A stretch of 64,000 nt of DNA, taken from NCBI GenBank assembly GCA_029851415.1, contig CM056744.1, positions 101,775,338 through 101,839,337 of the forward strand, read 5' to 3'. A program made the translations under genes and the position numbers. This DNA is from Eretmocerus hayati (lineage: Eukaryota > Arthropoda > Insecta > Hymenoptera > Aphelinidae). The notes beneath the pieces were generated by a model that saw only the letters and a list, made by a program, of their open reading frames with translations, was not told the origin of the DNA and made no database searches. Positions 35,426-48,367 of this stretch are shown piece by piece. Position 1 is the first letter of the stretch. Each line of letters begins with the position of its first letter.

Positions 35426-38105
35426 CGTCCGTTCGCTGCATTCATTGCTCCCCCGAGCAATGTTACAAAGATTCGTTCGTAAAAAAAATTACATTTTTTT
35501 CGTATACTTCCCTCATATTGAGTTGTATTCAAAATACCTTCGTGAATTCGACTTTCTTCTAAGGATTCTGAACTATTATTCGACAATACAGTGAAATCAA
35601 GAGTAGCATATCAGAGATTTCAGTTCCAATGATTTCTCACTCAGGTCTCGCCTCGATTTCGGAGATTCACCTTGATTCTAAAAAGCGGTATTCAGAATAT
35701 ACAACCTCGGCTACAAGTTGTTCAAGAAATGGAGTCTGATGAGAATCTCATTGATACAATATTTTAATTCAGCCGATGAGAGGCATCATCCAATTATTGT
35801 TGTGGAAGTTTAATGGAATCTTTGTGAATTCGATTACTAACATCCCACGGTCAGATTTTTGTTCAATGCAAGATTAAAAAAAATTGAGTAATTTGAAAGC
35901 TAAGATGCTACTCTCAGAACCAAGTTTGGTATGTCAGGATGGCTGATTTATCGACCGGTCTTAGGCCTACAAGAAGTTTTCCGGTGGACAGGGAGATTAT
36001 TAAAGATATCTAATGATTCTACGCGTGATGCTCGTATCGATGGATTCTATACAATTCAAAAGATTGAATGATTTTACGGGATGAGGATAACATGGAATGA
36101 TCCAAGTGACATCAAGGTCTCATAGACTAATAGTTCGCTGAAAAAAATTGCAATGGAATGAATGTAAAGCTCAACTAGTTAAAATACAATATCCATGATG
36201 AATTAATGAAAAGTTGAAGTATGCTCTGACTCGAATTTCCTACATAATTACATTCCAACTCTAAAATACTATTAAATAAACCTAAGAATACAGACTGCCT
36301 AAGTCTCTCCCTCGCAAGATAGTTATAATAGATTCAAGATAACATTCATATTGTTGCGCAGTTCTGAGTACATCTCCATTCTGTCAGTATTTTTCCATTG
36401 TAGCGAGTTCTCGATCATATTGCAAATCAATAATTACTGTTTCCTCTTTCATTTATTGATGATCCTTCAAGTTGGAAAATTTCAATCATATTCTGTAGTA
36501 TGTCACTGTTCGAATACCGTTTTCATCATGATCATAGTTCAATTATCCAGAGATTTCAATTTAATCCTCGTTATTCCATGCTCGTCCGATCCTCGCTTTC
36601 CAGAATTTGATCCATTATTCATTCTCTCATTTTATTGATAATCAATATTGTCTCATTGGTTCAGTTGAATTGGTAAACATTGCCAAAATTCTCTCTTTGC
36701 TCCTTGGAAATCGATCTTAATTGAAATCCCATGGCTCCATCCATTCAGATTCATCAAAATCAGATCAAATTAGTATCAGCCTCCAGTGAAAGATTGAGAA
36801 AATTGAGCAATTTTGTGTGTGATTGCAATTCATAAGTGCCAAGTTTCATCATTGTTGGTTGATTCCTGAAACAAATCTTCTGACGATTAGTTAAGGGATC
36901 CCCCCCAGGCAACAGACTCTCGCTCCTAAAATGAAAAGTGCGAAAAAGACTTTCTTGATATTGGAAGAAATTTGATGGAATGATGCTGATTTTCATCTTC
37001 TCGTAATAAGTTGAATTGTTCATCATTGATAATTCTAACTTGAGCCTCGCTAACTACCGCTTACAGGGCTTATAGGTATAGGCCATGAGACTCAATGTTC
37101 GCTTCATTCGCTATCCAGTGTACGCAAGAATTCATCACCCGTTACAAAGTAATATGTAGGCCACAGAGCAAATGATGCGTCTCGAAGAATGATACTCTCT
37201 TATCACTCTTTTCGATTTGAGTCACCTAAATTAAGATATTATCCATTTTCTGAAATGATTGCTGCTAATTTTAACCGAGAAATACGCCCCATGTTGAGAT
37301 TCTAATTGCCCGTGATGGACCCATTGGAAAAATTGTTTTGATATCATTCGTCAATGTACTCTGTTGATTCCTCCACTAAGCGCAATCTCCATTCAGTGTT
37401 CTTCAGCCCAATAATCAGCTGAATACTCGTTGTATTCATTTCACTGCCTCTTGTGAAAATTCAGGTGCTTCCCCGTGTAACTATGAGTTGATAAGATGCG
37501 ACTATATTCACAACCCGTTATCGCATCAAGTTGAGTGGTCACCGTATGACTCCAAGATTTGAAAAATTGCCGCCCCTGTGGCTGTTCACAATAGAGGCGC
37601 ACGAGGGCGCTCTCTGTTCCGATGTCTCTAGATCTAGAAATCACCAGCGCTGGTCATATTTTTACACGCATGTAAATGCAAGTAAAATGTCCAAGTATGA
37701 GGTGAGGACGCTTTACTAGTGTGCATTAAAGGGTCCTTTGCCATTATTTGATATTTTGTTGTTTCACTTTAAAAATTTCCTCAGACTAATTCACCACTGT
37801 GAACTTGTGTCAAATACTCTTTGTATATTCAATTTATTCTAAATTGTCTCATCTTATGTGCTTTGATGGATTCCTCAACACATTTTCAATGTGTTTCCCC
37901 ACAGTTGTCCTCAAAACTGGTTATTCGGTAATTCTCCATATGTCTTGTAAATTGTGTTACACCTAAAATATGTCACAGTTGGACCTATCTATGGGTCCTC
38001 TTGGTGTATTTTAGCCTTCGTTTCAAGGTAAAGATCTCCGCAAAGCCTCAATCCCTGATACAAAAATTTCTTGCCAAAATATTCAGATTTTTGGGTCTGG
38101 TGGCT

Positions 38106-38790
38106 GGGAACGAATAAGGAAAATGCTAGACTGCCTAGCTCCTTGAAATTTGATCCTATCACCCTCAAATTTTGTAATCCCATAGAGTATGTTCCAAGGC
38201 AATCCATTATTTACAACCAAGGATTTCATCTCTTCTGAAAGGAATTCTATCTCCCAAGACCTAACCTACACTTTCCAAAGACATCGGTGGTACTTGCAAT
38301 TCCATATGTGGGTGTCCTGGCCTCAATTTTTTACTTAGAGAGTTGAAATTTTGTATGGTAGTATAGATCCCCATAGAGAAAGATGTAGTATGATTAGTTT
38401 TAGGCTACTGCTGAATTTTCAAAAAACTTGTCTCTTAGACCCATTCTCATTTCCCTTTGGGAACGAGTAAGGAAAAATGCTAACCTGCCTAGCTCCTTGA
38501 TTATTCATCCAACTATTCTCAACTTTGGTAATATGATGTAGTATGTTTCAAAGCAACTTATTGTGTACAGATAGGCATCTGGTTAGTTCTGACAGAAATT
38601 CTGTCTCTCAAGACCTAAATTACACTTTACGAGGAGATCGGTGCTAAATGACATGCTATATATTGATGTCCTGGCTCCACTATTCAACTTAGAGAGTTGA
38701 AATTTTGTATTGTAGTATGGATTCCCCTAGAGAATGATGTAATATGGTCCCTTTTGGGCTAATGCTGATTTTTGTGAAAATTTGTCTTTT
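38106..38790. repeat. Tandem duplication, about 353 bp
   Basis: Two diverged copies, starting GGGAACGAATAAGGAAAA (38106) and GGGAACGAGTAAGGAAAA (38459), each running through CTGCCTAGCTCCTTGA, CTCAAGACCTAA-like and AGAGAGTTGAAATTTTGTAT landmarks in the same order. Confidence 0.7.
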
Positions 38791-39454
38791 ATGCTTTTTT
38801 TTTTGCCCAAAATATATTTTCTGATAAAATGATGTGTGGTTGAGCTGTCATCTCAATCAAGTTTGAGATTCCTGTACAGTAGCAACTAGTATATTTGCAG
38901 AAGTGAATGTACTTTATATCAGAAGTGAAAATTATATGAACAAAGCTTTTGGGTGACTGCTTTTGGAGAGAACGGTGTCAGAACTCAACTCAATTCTTAT
39001 GCTTTTTACATACTAAGTTGCTTTATCATATGACTGGAAACAAGTAAAGACTAGATGAGCTACTTCCTATTATCTGAGAATCCAAGATCTAAGTATTATT
39101 TAAAAAGAGCCAGTTACCCCATTAAGATACCGCAGATGATCAATGATGTTATGTGACCTTTTCTTACTTTCCCAAGAGATTCAACAGAGTTGTCCGCGGA
39201 AAACATGCCTGGAATGAACTCCAAATATACATGTGACAGTCAGAGAATGAATAAGATTTCTACATGCGGTCTCAACAAGGAAAGTATTCCTTTAGTATAA
39301 CTTTTACCGAAATTCCGTATTACATTAACCTCTTCAGAAGAATTGAAAACCTCCTACCAAAATCCAATTTTACTCCTTCCAACAGCTTTGGAATTATTGA
39401 GATAAAGCTTTCTAGAATTCTTGACTTTCTCCTACATCATCCGTATATTACGCA

Positions 39455-39620
39455 CACAACTTCACAAGAGCCTAGCGAGCGAGCGCATTCGCCCGTCCGT
39501 GTGTCGTTCTTCTATACATTTTGTGAGACCAGTTTTGCGCCTCCTATGCTTTAACATGTAACTCACACCATTTCACAAAAGCCCAACTCGGTTGAGCGCT
39601 TCCGCTTGTCCGTGTGATCA
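39455..39620. repeat. Short diverged duplication, about 115 bp
   Basis: 'TTCACAAGAGCC...GAGCG.ATTCGCCCGTCCGTGTG' near 39460-39503 recurs as 'TTCACAAAAGCCCAACTCGGTTGAGCGCTTCCGCTTGTCCGTGTG' landmarks near 39570-39618. No gene. Confidence 0.45.
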
Positions 39621-40164
39621 TTGTTAGAGCTGAGATGGCCGTGGTGTCCCTAGACTTTGAGAAACTCTCCATGCATAGGGAATAATTTTTATACCACTTA
39701 TTTAGTCTTTAAACGGACTTCGTTCATAACTTTGACGTAATTTTATTCTCCAACCTCCCTCCAAAAGTTGTTGTTTTTCAATTTTGACTACGATTGTCGT
39801 GTTATTTTTATTGAAACACTCGCTTTATTGATGTGATTTAGGCTTATATTTGTAATATCTCGATGTTGATTGCTCAAATTCGCTCAGGGAAACTCTGGCC
39901 GTGAGTTTCAATCGTAAGTCTCCCGGTTTCTACGCCGACTCATTTTGTTTCAGTCGTGTTAATTCATTTATTACGAAATAAAGCCAACTTATGCGAAGGA
40001 TAATTCAAAAGCCCGCCTTGTTATTTCAATTCCAACGCCATTTGTGGTCATGCGCAAAGACTATGGCTGGGTGACGCCTACGCAGCTGCCCCGCGCGGCG
40101 CGCATTTGTGGTTTGCAGCGTGTTACTTGTTGCTTATAGCTGCCTTGATTGAGTGACATGACTA

Positions 40165-40215
40165 TTTATCGTGTATATAAGTGCTCGGAATTTTGAATAA
40201 TTCTGAAATCGGGTT
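40165..40215 (+). promoter_or_regulatory. Possible TATA promoter inside the retroelement interior
   Basis: GTATATAAGTGCTCGG at 40172-40187 is a good TATA box, followed about 35-45 bp later by a TTCTTCACTCAACG stretch that could hold an initiator. It stands at the start of the only GC-rich segment of the interior and reads opposite to gag. There is no frame behind it longer than about 60 codons. Confidence 0.3.
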
Positions 40216-40376
40216 CTTCACTCAACGTGACTTTCTATGATTTGTTGGAGGATGCGATTTGAGAGAGGCGTGAACTAAAAACTATTACACGGGACCATGC
40301 TCTTTGAGGAGGTTATGTTCCTTCTCATGATACCGTCTCGCAAAAGTGAGAGAGATGGAGAGAGTTGCGTCGTGAG

Positions 40377-40660
40377 CTAGTGCCTCTAGGTGGGGAAAGT
40401 CAGAATTCCGCAGTGATTGTCAGATTGATCGAGTGTTGCGCGCGCATCGTCGAGCAATTGCCTGAGGCACGTCACGTTGCGCGAAGGTGGTAGAAACGGT
40501 TTGCCGCGCGGTTTAGTGCCTCTAGGTGGTGAAAGTCAGAATTGTGCGGTGATTCTCAGTTTCATCAAGTGTTGCGCGCGCATCGTCAAGCAATCGCCTG
40601 AGGCACGTCGCTTTGCGGGGAGGCCGCAGAAACGGATCGCTGCGCGGTTTCTGGACTGAG
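40377..40660. repeat. GC-rich tandem duplication, about 136 bp
   Basis: Two copies starting TAGTGCCTCTAGGTGG (about 40379 and 40515), each with GTGTTGCGCGCGCATCGTC and CTGAGGCACGTC. The composition differs sharply from the AT-rich surroundings. Confidence 0.7.
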
Positions 40661-42540
40661 TGATGTGGATGTTGAAATCCAATCCGTATTTGTGATTCAG
40701 TGATTGATGGATCGCGTGTTTTTATAATACAATGGACTAACTCCAGTAATACGTGATTGATGAAAAGATGATGGTCATCTTCTACGCAAAATACGATTTT
40801 TCATCGAATATTTTGTGCAAAAGGAGCAATCTCAAACCACCATTATGCTTTTTTCGGCGATTCGAATATTGTGAATTATCATTATAGGTCATACAGTGTT
40901 CCTCTTGATGAGTGAGATGCAGTGACAGATCGTGCAATAAATTCCTCATTTGCTTGATTAACCTCCCTTTTTTGGAATTATTCTTGAGCCTTTGCCATCC
41001 AGCCCTTTTCGCGTTACGAAAAGTTGAAATACTGCTAATGCTTAATTTGTCATAGAGCTTTTCGTTCAATAATTTTCCCTCATTTATGATGGAACTTTCT
41101 AAGTATATTTTTGATGCCACGAACCTGAGTTTAGATTGAGTCATATGATTCTTTTGCCTGCTTCTGCTCGAATCATTCTTATTATACGAGAATCAGAATT
41201 TGCAGAGTGTCTGTTGGGTTAGTTCGCATCCCGTAATAGCGACCATTAATTGCTTCGTAAGTATATGAATAGACCCCTGGACTTTTCTCGTGGATCATCA
41301 TATTAGCAGCCATTTTGACGAGCAAACTTCAGACTGAGTCCTCTGTTTCATTCAATTTATATCGTTGGAAACAATTACGAATGTATTTGTACGTCAAATT
41401 TATTCCAAGAGGTTTCAGTATTTTAGTTCTCTTTCGAGCCAAAGATCAATCCAGGCGAATCAAACCATATGAAATAATACCTTTTATTCTCCTCTGTTAG
41501 TTCCAAAATGAGTTTGGGAATAATCCATTATTTGTTTCAGAAATCATTAGTATAAACGCGAGTAGCCATCTATAGATTTTATCTTCGTAGGATCTGTGAT
41601 TTTGTAATGTATATGTAGATCACCGACAAATAGAAGAATTGATTAATCCTCAGTCGAGATAGAAAGTGGCGTCCGTTCGCCGCATTTAAAAAAAAATTCG
41701 AATATAGATTCCCTTATAGAAATCAACCTATTGACCACCCATGCGTCTGTTATTATTAATTAACAGTACTGAAAATTCCAACCATTTTGGATAATTTACT
41801 CAAAGTATGTTATATTTGGGAACCATGGAAGGACGTCGATGCTCATTTGTCAGGGTCATGACGTGACGCACTACTGAATAATCTCGAATGCATTTCAAAA
41901 TTATAAGACAAAATTATAAGATAAAATTATAATCATAATGAAATTATTGTATCCATTAATCTTCAGTAGAATGGACGAGAGGAAATCCTGAGATCTAGTT
42001 CGACACAGATCTCTCCAAAATCGAGTAATCTATCTGATTCAAACCGCCAAGGACTGGTAAGTTATAGTTTCGATCACCGAATGGATGGAGGTGAGATTAT
42101 CAACTTGCCTCTTCATTATTGTTTGAGGCAAGAATGACCCGGAGTTTCCCACGAGCACTGAAACAAACTTGGCTAGTAATTGGTAGGTCAATCGAAATTC
42201 GTCTGCAACACCCAGCTAGATTTTTCACCTGCTTTGTGATGTAGCCACATCAAAGCTTCGCTCTCTATTTCTTCCCGTAACATATCATATTGACATAAAT
42301 ATTGGTATTCTACTCCGCGCGGCAACCAGAGGAATATATAGTGTGAATAATCCACTTCTCTTGAAGGTTGAGTTATTTGGAATATTTTGGAGTCAGATTA
42401 GTATATTGTTAGTTCTGTTTTACTCTCGATTTATCCCATCTTCAGCAGCTTTATTTTCCGCAATCACCCTTTGGGTCTGCGGTAAAATCACCTGGCGTTT
42501 TATATTTTCATTGTGGCGAGTTTCGCGACCAAGTCATATC

Positions 42541-42795
42541 GAAAAACACTGGTTTGATCTTCATAAGCGAGATGATTCACCCAAGCAGATACTCCAGTCA
42601 CACTCTTTTATGAGCACTGTTTTGGCCATCACCTGCACTAGTATATCCATGCTATATAGCATTCTATCGAGAAACACCGGTTTAATTTTCGTAAGCGAGA
42701 TGATTCGCCCCAGCAGATACTCCAGTCACACTCTTTTATGAGTACTGTTTTGGCCATCATCTGCACTAGTATATCCAAGCTATATAGCAATCTGT
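42541..42795. repeat. Tandem duplication, 128 bp
   Basis: Two closely similar copies; GCGAGATGATTC landmarks at 42567 and 42695. Each includes CAGATACTCCAGTCACACTC and ends near TATATCCA.GCTATATAGCA. Confidence 0.75.
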
Positions 42796-44274
42796 GTATC
42801 GTGAAGATACAGCGAGTGACTCAAGTCACCACTTTTGAGTTCAACTCGATACCTCAAGCATCTCAGTGAGCTGGCTCATTAACGACTTACAGAGCTGGGG
42901 AAATCGTCCGTAAAGCAGATTTTGTAGACTATTAGTACCTGAGGAATTTGCGAGAGGGACATGGACTATCCACCGATATATTTTCTGCTGCTTTATTGTA
43001 TCATTTTGTTCGTATAAATTTTTTCCGAACTTTGACGTAACTAATGCGTCCAAATTATCACTGGTTCCCACAAAAACCAGATGAGCTTGCTTCCCATTTT
43101 ATTATTGATGGGTGAGGTAATCAATCGTTTGAATCCCACGTCCATTCAATTACCGGTAAACTAATATCTCATAAGTCAATTTCACTCAATGAAACAAAAT
43201 GTATTTATCCGAGGCAGGAATTGTGGATTTATGAACCTCCTTCCGTCCATACGAGTGACTCTTACAGGAGTTTTGGAGGAATATCGTGCTCTATTCAGTA
43301 CCAAAATGAATCAGATTGCATCGAATTCATGGACTGTGTTATATAAGAGGTTGTACGCATGAGTGTTCTCTTAGCCTCGATAACTTCTTTTCATTTAATC
43401 AACGAGTGACTATGGCTTTTAAATATTTTGATGTCAGAAGCTGTCAATTAGTTTGTGATCTCGTATTGTAAGAGCATGAATAGTTCCGCGTAATCAATTC
43501 AATCAACAATGATCGATTACAATATACCCCGGGATAATCCGAATAGCTCATTCGATTTATAAGATATATTTTTGTCCTCAATTTTTGTTTATAACTTCTA
43601 TGAAAATTATCCTGGATATTGACGAATTATAAGCAACATAAATAATTGTATGATTGCGTATTTCGTTAGAACCAAATGTCCTCTCAGAAGCGAAATTATC
43701 ATATTACACCATCCGCTGTTGATAATCCTAATGGTTCCTCTTTCATTATCGGTAAGATACATTTTCGATCTTGCATCCCGTCTGATGGGGTCAGTACTCG
43801 ATCATAACGCTCTGGCAACCTTTTTGCATAGCCTCGACCATATTGACCCCCACGCTCATTATTAGATAACACGTTTTGATTCAATTTACCACCCGCTATG
43901 TGTACGATATCAATTTAGAACAAGTGTGGGTCCGACCACGTGAAAGATGCGGTTCATTCCCTTAGCATCGTTATTTTCTCAATGATGTCTCCCAGAACTA
44001 ATTTATAACACTATTTTCTCAGCATGATTTACTACTATTTCTATAGCCCATCCAATATTGGTTTTTCGGTCACAAGCTCTGAACCCTAGTGGCTCAAAGC
44101 CGCAATAATCTCTTAAGCGTGTGAATCTCAACCATTTGAACTATTAAAGAAAATCTGTGCCTCTGACCACAATACTTGCTGGTATAGCGGGTTAAAGTCC
44201 CTTGAAAAATCACAGAGTTTGTGTGTTCTGGCAACATTGCCCTGTTACAGTACGTTCTAGTACGTTCTAATCGC

Positions 44275-44610
44275 ACAAACAATCTAACTGATGAGCGAGT
44301 GGGTTCTAACCTTCCTAATAATCTAATTCGAGAGTGAGTAGGTTCTAACCACGTCACTATGTTTCAGCAGTATCTAATCTTGCGAACAATTCAACTGGAG
44401 AGTGAGTGGGTTCTAACCACATTACTCTCTGTTCTAGTGGGTTTTAAACTACCGACCAATCTGAATTCTGAGTGCGTGGGTTCTAACCACATTGCTCTCT
44501 GTTCTAAAATGGGTTCTAACCACTTTAATAATCATTTAAAATATGCGTGGATTCTCACCACATTGCTCTCTGTTTCATTGTGGGTTCTAACCACCTCGAT
44601 AATTACCAAA
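44275..44610. repeat. Short-motif array GTGGGTTCTAACCACATT
   Basis: Around six diverged copies of 'GTGGGTTCTAACCAC.TT.CTCTCTGTTCTA' at irregular spacing just downstream of the gag stop codon. Each motif contains a small inverted repeat (GTGGGTTCTAACCAC), so RNA hairpins are possible. Confidence 0.55.
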
Positions 44611-44796
44611 ATATGAGAGGATTTCAACACAGGACTGGAAAAAAAGCGAGCTGATTTTAGTCTATCCCTAATATCTCTATGGTTTCTATAGAGTAGTTCT
44701 CAAGCGTTCGAGAAATTTTTGAAATAAGGGAGATTCGGCCATGAAAAGTTCGTCAACTGACTTTCAACCATTGAACTAAGCGCTCTCTACATTCAT

Positions 44797-47700
44797 CTAA
44801 TCGATGATCCTATCATTATGATGTTCATAGGACAAAACTGAATTTCCCTCCACGCGATTCCCACTGAGACTATCACTCCTTTCATTTTGATTGGAAAAAT
44901 TTGTACCATCATCATTTAAGTTTTCATTGTTATTCTGACGTCTGGAATCTTTTGAATGTCTATGGTTGAGCAGAAAAGCTCGTGGTGGCTTTTTCATATT
45001 GTTTTCGCGATTATCCCTATAATGACTTAGATAAGGGCTCGTGTAGTTGTGGCGAAAATATCCGCGTCTCTTAGTGTCATTATTCTGATCAGTATCTGAA
45101 TTATTTCTATAGGGGTTCGTATTTCTATCCTCATAATTGGTCATTCGATTTCCGCCATTTTGGTGGTTGTCGTGATGTGGTGCATCAGCTCTAGAGTTGC
45201 CTCGCCTGGCTTTATATCTATTCCTTGGCCTATCAGAAGAAGAGTTGTAATGCGCTAGAATGTCCCGCCGCTTCCGTGCTACCTCTATCTGACGTTTTGA
45301 AATGAAACCTAGTTGAATTGCATCTTCTAAAGAGCGACATTCATTCAAATCGTGTCCACGTATATGACAATAATTACAAAATTTTGAGTCTCGGATTTTC
45401 TTTGAGCAGTCTTCACTACAATGTCCTTGGCCGTGACAATAATTACATTCGATCCGTGTCCGAGAATATTGGGTAGTCGGGATTGACGCCATTTTGGCGA
45501 CTGATGCGCCTGAACTGTCATACCGACTCATACTCCGATCTAGGTTTCGCGGTTCATTTTCAAAAATATTGCCGGAGTCAATTGATTGTATTAATGATCG
45601 GCATCCGTTCAAATCGTGACCGTTCTTTCTACAATATCTGCAAAATTTAGTATCCCAATCTTCTGGGTATCCGCGTTCGAAATGTCCTTCCACGTGACAA
45701 CACCTACATTCGCTTGTTACTGAAGCTCGTTTTACTGATATTGATCCAATTGGTTGGGATGTATTCACAGTCAGTTTTCTCAACTTCTCTTCAACAAGCG
45801 TGTCCACGAGTGCCACTATCGTACCTCTACTCATCTCAGGGCTACTCATACTTGAAAATACCGAACGAGCACTTGTTTTGTTCTCGAAATTTATCGCCTG
45901 TGAGATTGCCTCATGTAAAGTCTTGGGATTTGTCGATCTGACTTGGTGCTCTAATGCTCCCGAAAGACCGAGAAGAAATTGCTGCAGGGCCTCACTATTC
46001 GCGTTGTTTTTATACGTTTTTCGCTCCCAATTTTTGAGTTTTCGATCCGAGTCATAGACATTGAGTAAACGGCCATGAAGCTTTTGAACGCGCAAGCCGT
46101 AATCCCCTGCACTTTCATTTTCTCCTTGCTGTACTAGTTTTAACTCCGATAATACTCTGTCTGCACCCCCTACACCGCTATATTGGGTAGCCATATCGGC
46201 TAATAATCTCTCCACAGATGAGTACTGCGTCAATCTCGCAGTGTAACCCTCGGCTGCGCGACCCTTGAGTTTACTTGCTAGTGTTGAAAGGACCCACGGT
46301 TCTGAGTGTGGACCGTATTCGTCGACCACATATCTGACGGACTGGCAGAAAAGTGCTAACTTGTCTGGATTACCATCGTAAGGAGGAATTTGATTTAAAG
46401 CTTGATTGAGCGTTAATCGAGATTTAGAGCCTAGCTGGCGATCTGGGTTAGACTGAGCCATCGCTCCCGGCGATTCCGAACGGCGAACTCGAACGTTCGA
46501 ATCGGATTTCCTGTCACTCGTCTCTTCTCGACTGTATCTGTCGTATTTTGATGAATTTCTCGGGTATTCGTACGAGTCATCGTCACTATCGGTATTGGAA
46601 GTTTCGGTCTCTGTAGAGTACGATCGTTCAGAGTGTCGGTGTTTCTTACTCCGTTTAGATTCATTGATAAGTTTATCCCGACGCGAACGGTTGGATCGGT
46701 GCGGTTTTTCATAGGTTTGGTCATCAAAGTCAGATTCCTCTGCGCTTTCATTGTCATAATGTCTATTTTGTCCACGTGAGCGTCGTTTGGTTCGATTTTC
46801 AAACGACGATTTTTCTATATTACGTTTGCGTGGCTTTTCGTACTCTCCGGATTGCTCGATTTGGTTTGATTTCCTTAAATAATGCATCTCAGCGTCAAGG
46901 CTCCCGGTGAGCGGTCGGCCGGCGGTCTTATTAGGTTTTGAATAATGCATCTCCGCATCTTGACTGTTAGGAAGTCGTTGGCGGGCAATCTTTCGCGTTT
47001 CCGCATCGGCGCTCTCGGTGAGCTGATCACGGAACATAGGCCTACTTATCCTATGCAATTCAGTACCGACCCTATGCGGCCGATTCCTGAAGCGCGACCC
47101 TATGTCCTCATGCATGGAGCAAGGGTCCTGGCCATCATACCTCTGCGACTCAGCATCTTGGCCCCCGAATGGCCGTTGGCTGGATCTATAATCAAACCGC
47201 CTTTGCAATCCATCATCACTGACGAGAGGCCACGGGTATTCTCCCGGCATTGTATATTCAGTTAAGCCCGTAGATTTTTCAGTATTATTATCATTAGAGT
47301 TCCGCGTATCTGCGTCACGTTTGTTGAGTATTTCGTTATTTTGTATTTGTCCGTCGTATCGCGAGGATTCCGCGAATACTCGTTCTGCTCGAAATTGATC
47401 ATAATCATTATTGTCGGGCATATCCCCCACTTTTACGCGCGCCCCGTTCGAATTTTGTGTTTGTTCCAGAAATTCTCTCAAATCCATCAATATCGTGATC
47501 TCCCCATCATCGAAATATTCGGCTTCCGTCGAAAGCATTTGACTCAAGTCGCGTAGGGCGATTTCCATGTGTAATCCCCCTGGCTGCTGTAGTCCCCTAT
47601 CTGCAGCTACGAGTGCAAAAGTGACCTTTTCGGCCTTGGGATCTCCTTCAATTGATCGCTGCGCGAAATATTTTTTCATTCGAGCAACCCCGTTCACTTC

Positions 47701-47829
47701 GGTAATGCTCATAGTATTGGACGCCTCGGCGCCTCTTACAGGATCACTCCTTGAAGTATTTTCAACTGACATATCAGAAGCATTCCCCATTGTGTCATGG
47801 TCTTCGTTATCCCTTTGACTACTTGCCAT
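44797..47829 (-). CDS. Retrotransposon Gag polyprotein
   Basis: A 1010-residue Gag starting at ATG 47829, 538 bp downstream of the 5' LTR. The N-terminal half is charged and low-complexity, rich in Arg, Ser and Asp, without clear domains. Residues about 470-660 look like a Ty3/gypsy-type capsid domain ('IPPYDGNPDKLALFCQSVRY', then a helical region with 'GENESAGDYGLRVQKLHGRL'). The C-terminal third has four zinc-knuckle-like motifs: the first (C-x2-C-x3-GH) lacks its last Cys, having Tyr, while 'CRYCRKNGHDLNGC', 'CNYCHGQGHCSEDC' and 'CNYCHIRGHDLNEC' are complete. The tail is Asn/Arg-rich. It would package the element's RNA. No pol frame follows. The frame is intact, in keeping with recent mobility. 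Confidence 0.88.
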   Translation of the reverse strand: MASSQRDNEDHDTMGNASDMSVENTSRSDPVRGAEASNTMSITEVNGVARMKKYFAQRSIEGDPKAEKVTFALVAADRGLQQPGGLHMEIALRDLSQMLSTEAEYFDDGEITILMDLREFLEQTQNSNGARVKVGDMPDNNDYDQFRAERVFAESSRYDGQIQNNEILNKRDADTRNSNDNNTEKSTGLTEYTMPGEYPWPLVSDDGLQRRFDYRSSQRPFGGQDAESQRYDGQDPCSMHEDIGSRFRNRPHRVGTELHRISRPMFRDQLTESADAETRKIARQRLPNSQDAEMHYSKPNKTAGRPLTGSLDAEMHYLRKSNQIEQSGEYEKPRKRNIEKSSFENRTKRRSRGQNRHYDNESAEESDFDDQTYEKPHRSNRSRRDKLINESKRSKKHRHSERSYSTETETSNTDSDDDSYEYPRNSSKYDRYSREETSDRKSDSNVRVRRSESPGAMAQSNPDRQLGSKSRLTLNQALNQIPPYDGNPDKLALFCQSVRYVVDEYGPHSEPWVLSTLASKLKGRAAEGYTARLTQYSSVERLLADMATQYSGVGGADRVLSELKLVQQGENESAGDYGLRVQKLHGRLLNVYDSDRKLKNWERKTYKNNANSEALQQFLLGLSGALEHQVRSTNPKTLHEAISQAINFENKTSARSVFSSMSSPEMSRGTIVALVDTLVEEKLRKLTVNTSQPIGSISVKRASVTSECRCCHVEGHFERGYPEDWDTKFCRYCRKNGHDLNGCRSLIQSIDSGNIFENEPRNLDRSMSRYDSSGASVAKMASIPTTQYSRTRIECNYCHGQGHCSEDCSKKIRDSKFCNYCHIRGHDLNECRSLEDAIQLGFISKRQIEVARKRRDILAHYNSSSDRPRNRYKARRGNSRADAPHHDNHQNGGNRMTNYEDRNTNPYRNNSDTDQNNDTKRRGYFRHNYTSPYLSHYRDNRENNMKKPPRAFLLNHRHSKDSRRQNNNENLNDDGTNFSNQNERSDSLSGNRVEGNSVLSYEHHNDRIID

Positions 47830-48346
47830 TTTATTACTTGAGTTCGGGACTTTGTATAGATTTATAGCTGCTAATTTTTGACGCGTTAATCAAAGAGTAC
47901 AAGTTTGGGCGAAAGTAAAAATTTGCGAGTTCGAGAAGTATCACTATTGGGCACCTGCTGTCCGCGGATGAGCTCGGCTCGAGCTATTGTATATAGTAAA
48001 ATATTATCACCTTGAATTATTGGCTTGACGGGAATTTAATTATGATTCGCGTACAACACTATTGTTGTATGAAAGCTCTCTGATATAGAATAATATTTGA
48101 CTGTATTTGGCTTCTAGAAAATTTCCGAAAATTTAAGTCTGTGCCTCGCGACTCTCCCCACGAGGGACAAAAATTGGGGAATTATAAAATCACTTACCCA
48201 GATGCCGCGTAGACCATGAAGCAGGTAAACCAGATGAACATCCTTCCTGTCTTTCCTCCTTGTCAGTGGCAGCTGTATGCGGTTGAATCAGGTGAAGCGC
48301 GACGCGGTTGACGCGGTGAAAAATTTTCCGAATTTTTCCACGCAGT

Positions 48347-48364
48347 ATCCCACTTCTGACACCA
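48347..48364 (-). promoter_or_regulatory. Primer-binding site of the gag-only retroelement
   Basis: Three bases inside the 5' LTR, the - strand reads TGGTGTCAGAAGTGGGAT. This is complementary to a tRNA 3' end of the form ...CCCACTTCTGACACCA, which fits leucine tRNAs as far as I recall. The TRIM at 50444-58686 has a closely related site. Confidence 0.7.
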
Positions 48365-48367
48365 GTT

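Larger units (their letters stand above)
35426..44796. other. 9.4 kb non-coding interior of the retroelement
   Basis: No frame in this stretch resembles a pol or env product. It contains several imperfect tandem duplications, listed separately: 353 bp, 136 bp, 128 bp and a short motif array. A stem TTGCTC/GAGCAA with a run of C lies at 35445-35465, close to the LTR. Composition changes near 40030-40660, which is GC-rich. Origin is unknown: captured host DNA, decayed pol, or a selected RNA structure are all possible. Confidence 0.6.

Noticed and set aside
34721..35482. Three open frames repeated near 48397-49158
   Set aside because: They are inside the two LTRs, duplicated because the LTRs are, and are composed of regulatory sequence.
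40782..41144. 120-codon frame inside the retroelement interior
   Set aside because: No pol, env or known domain features; AT-rich sequence gives such frames by chance.
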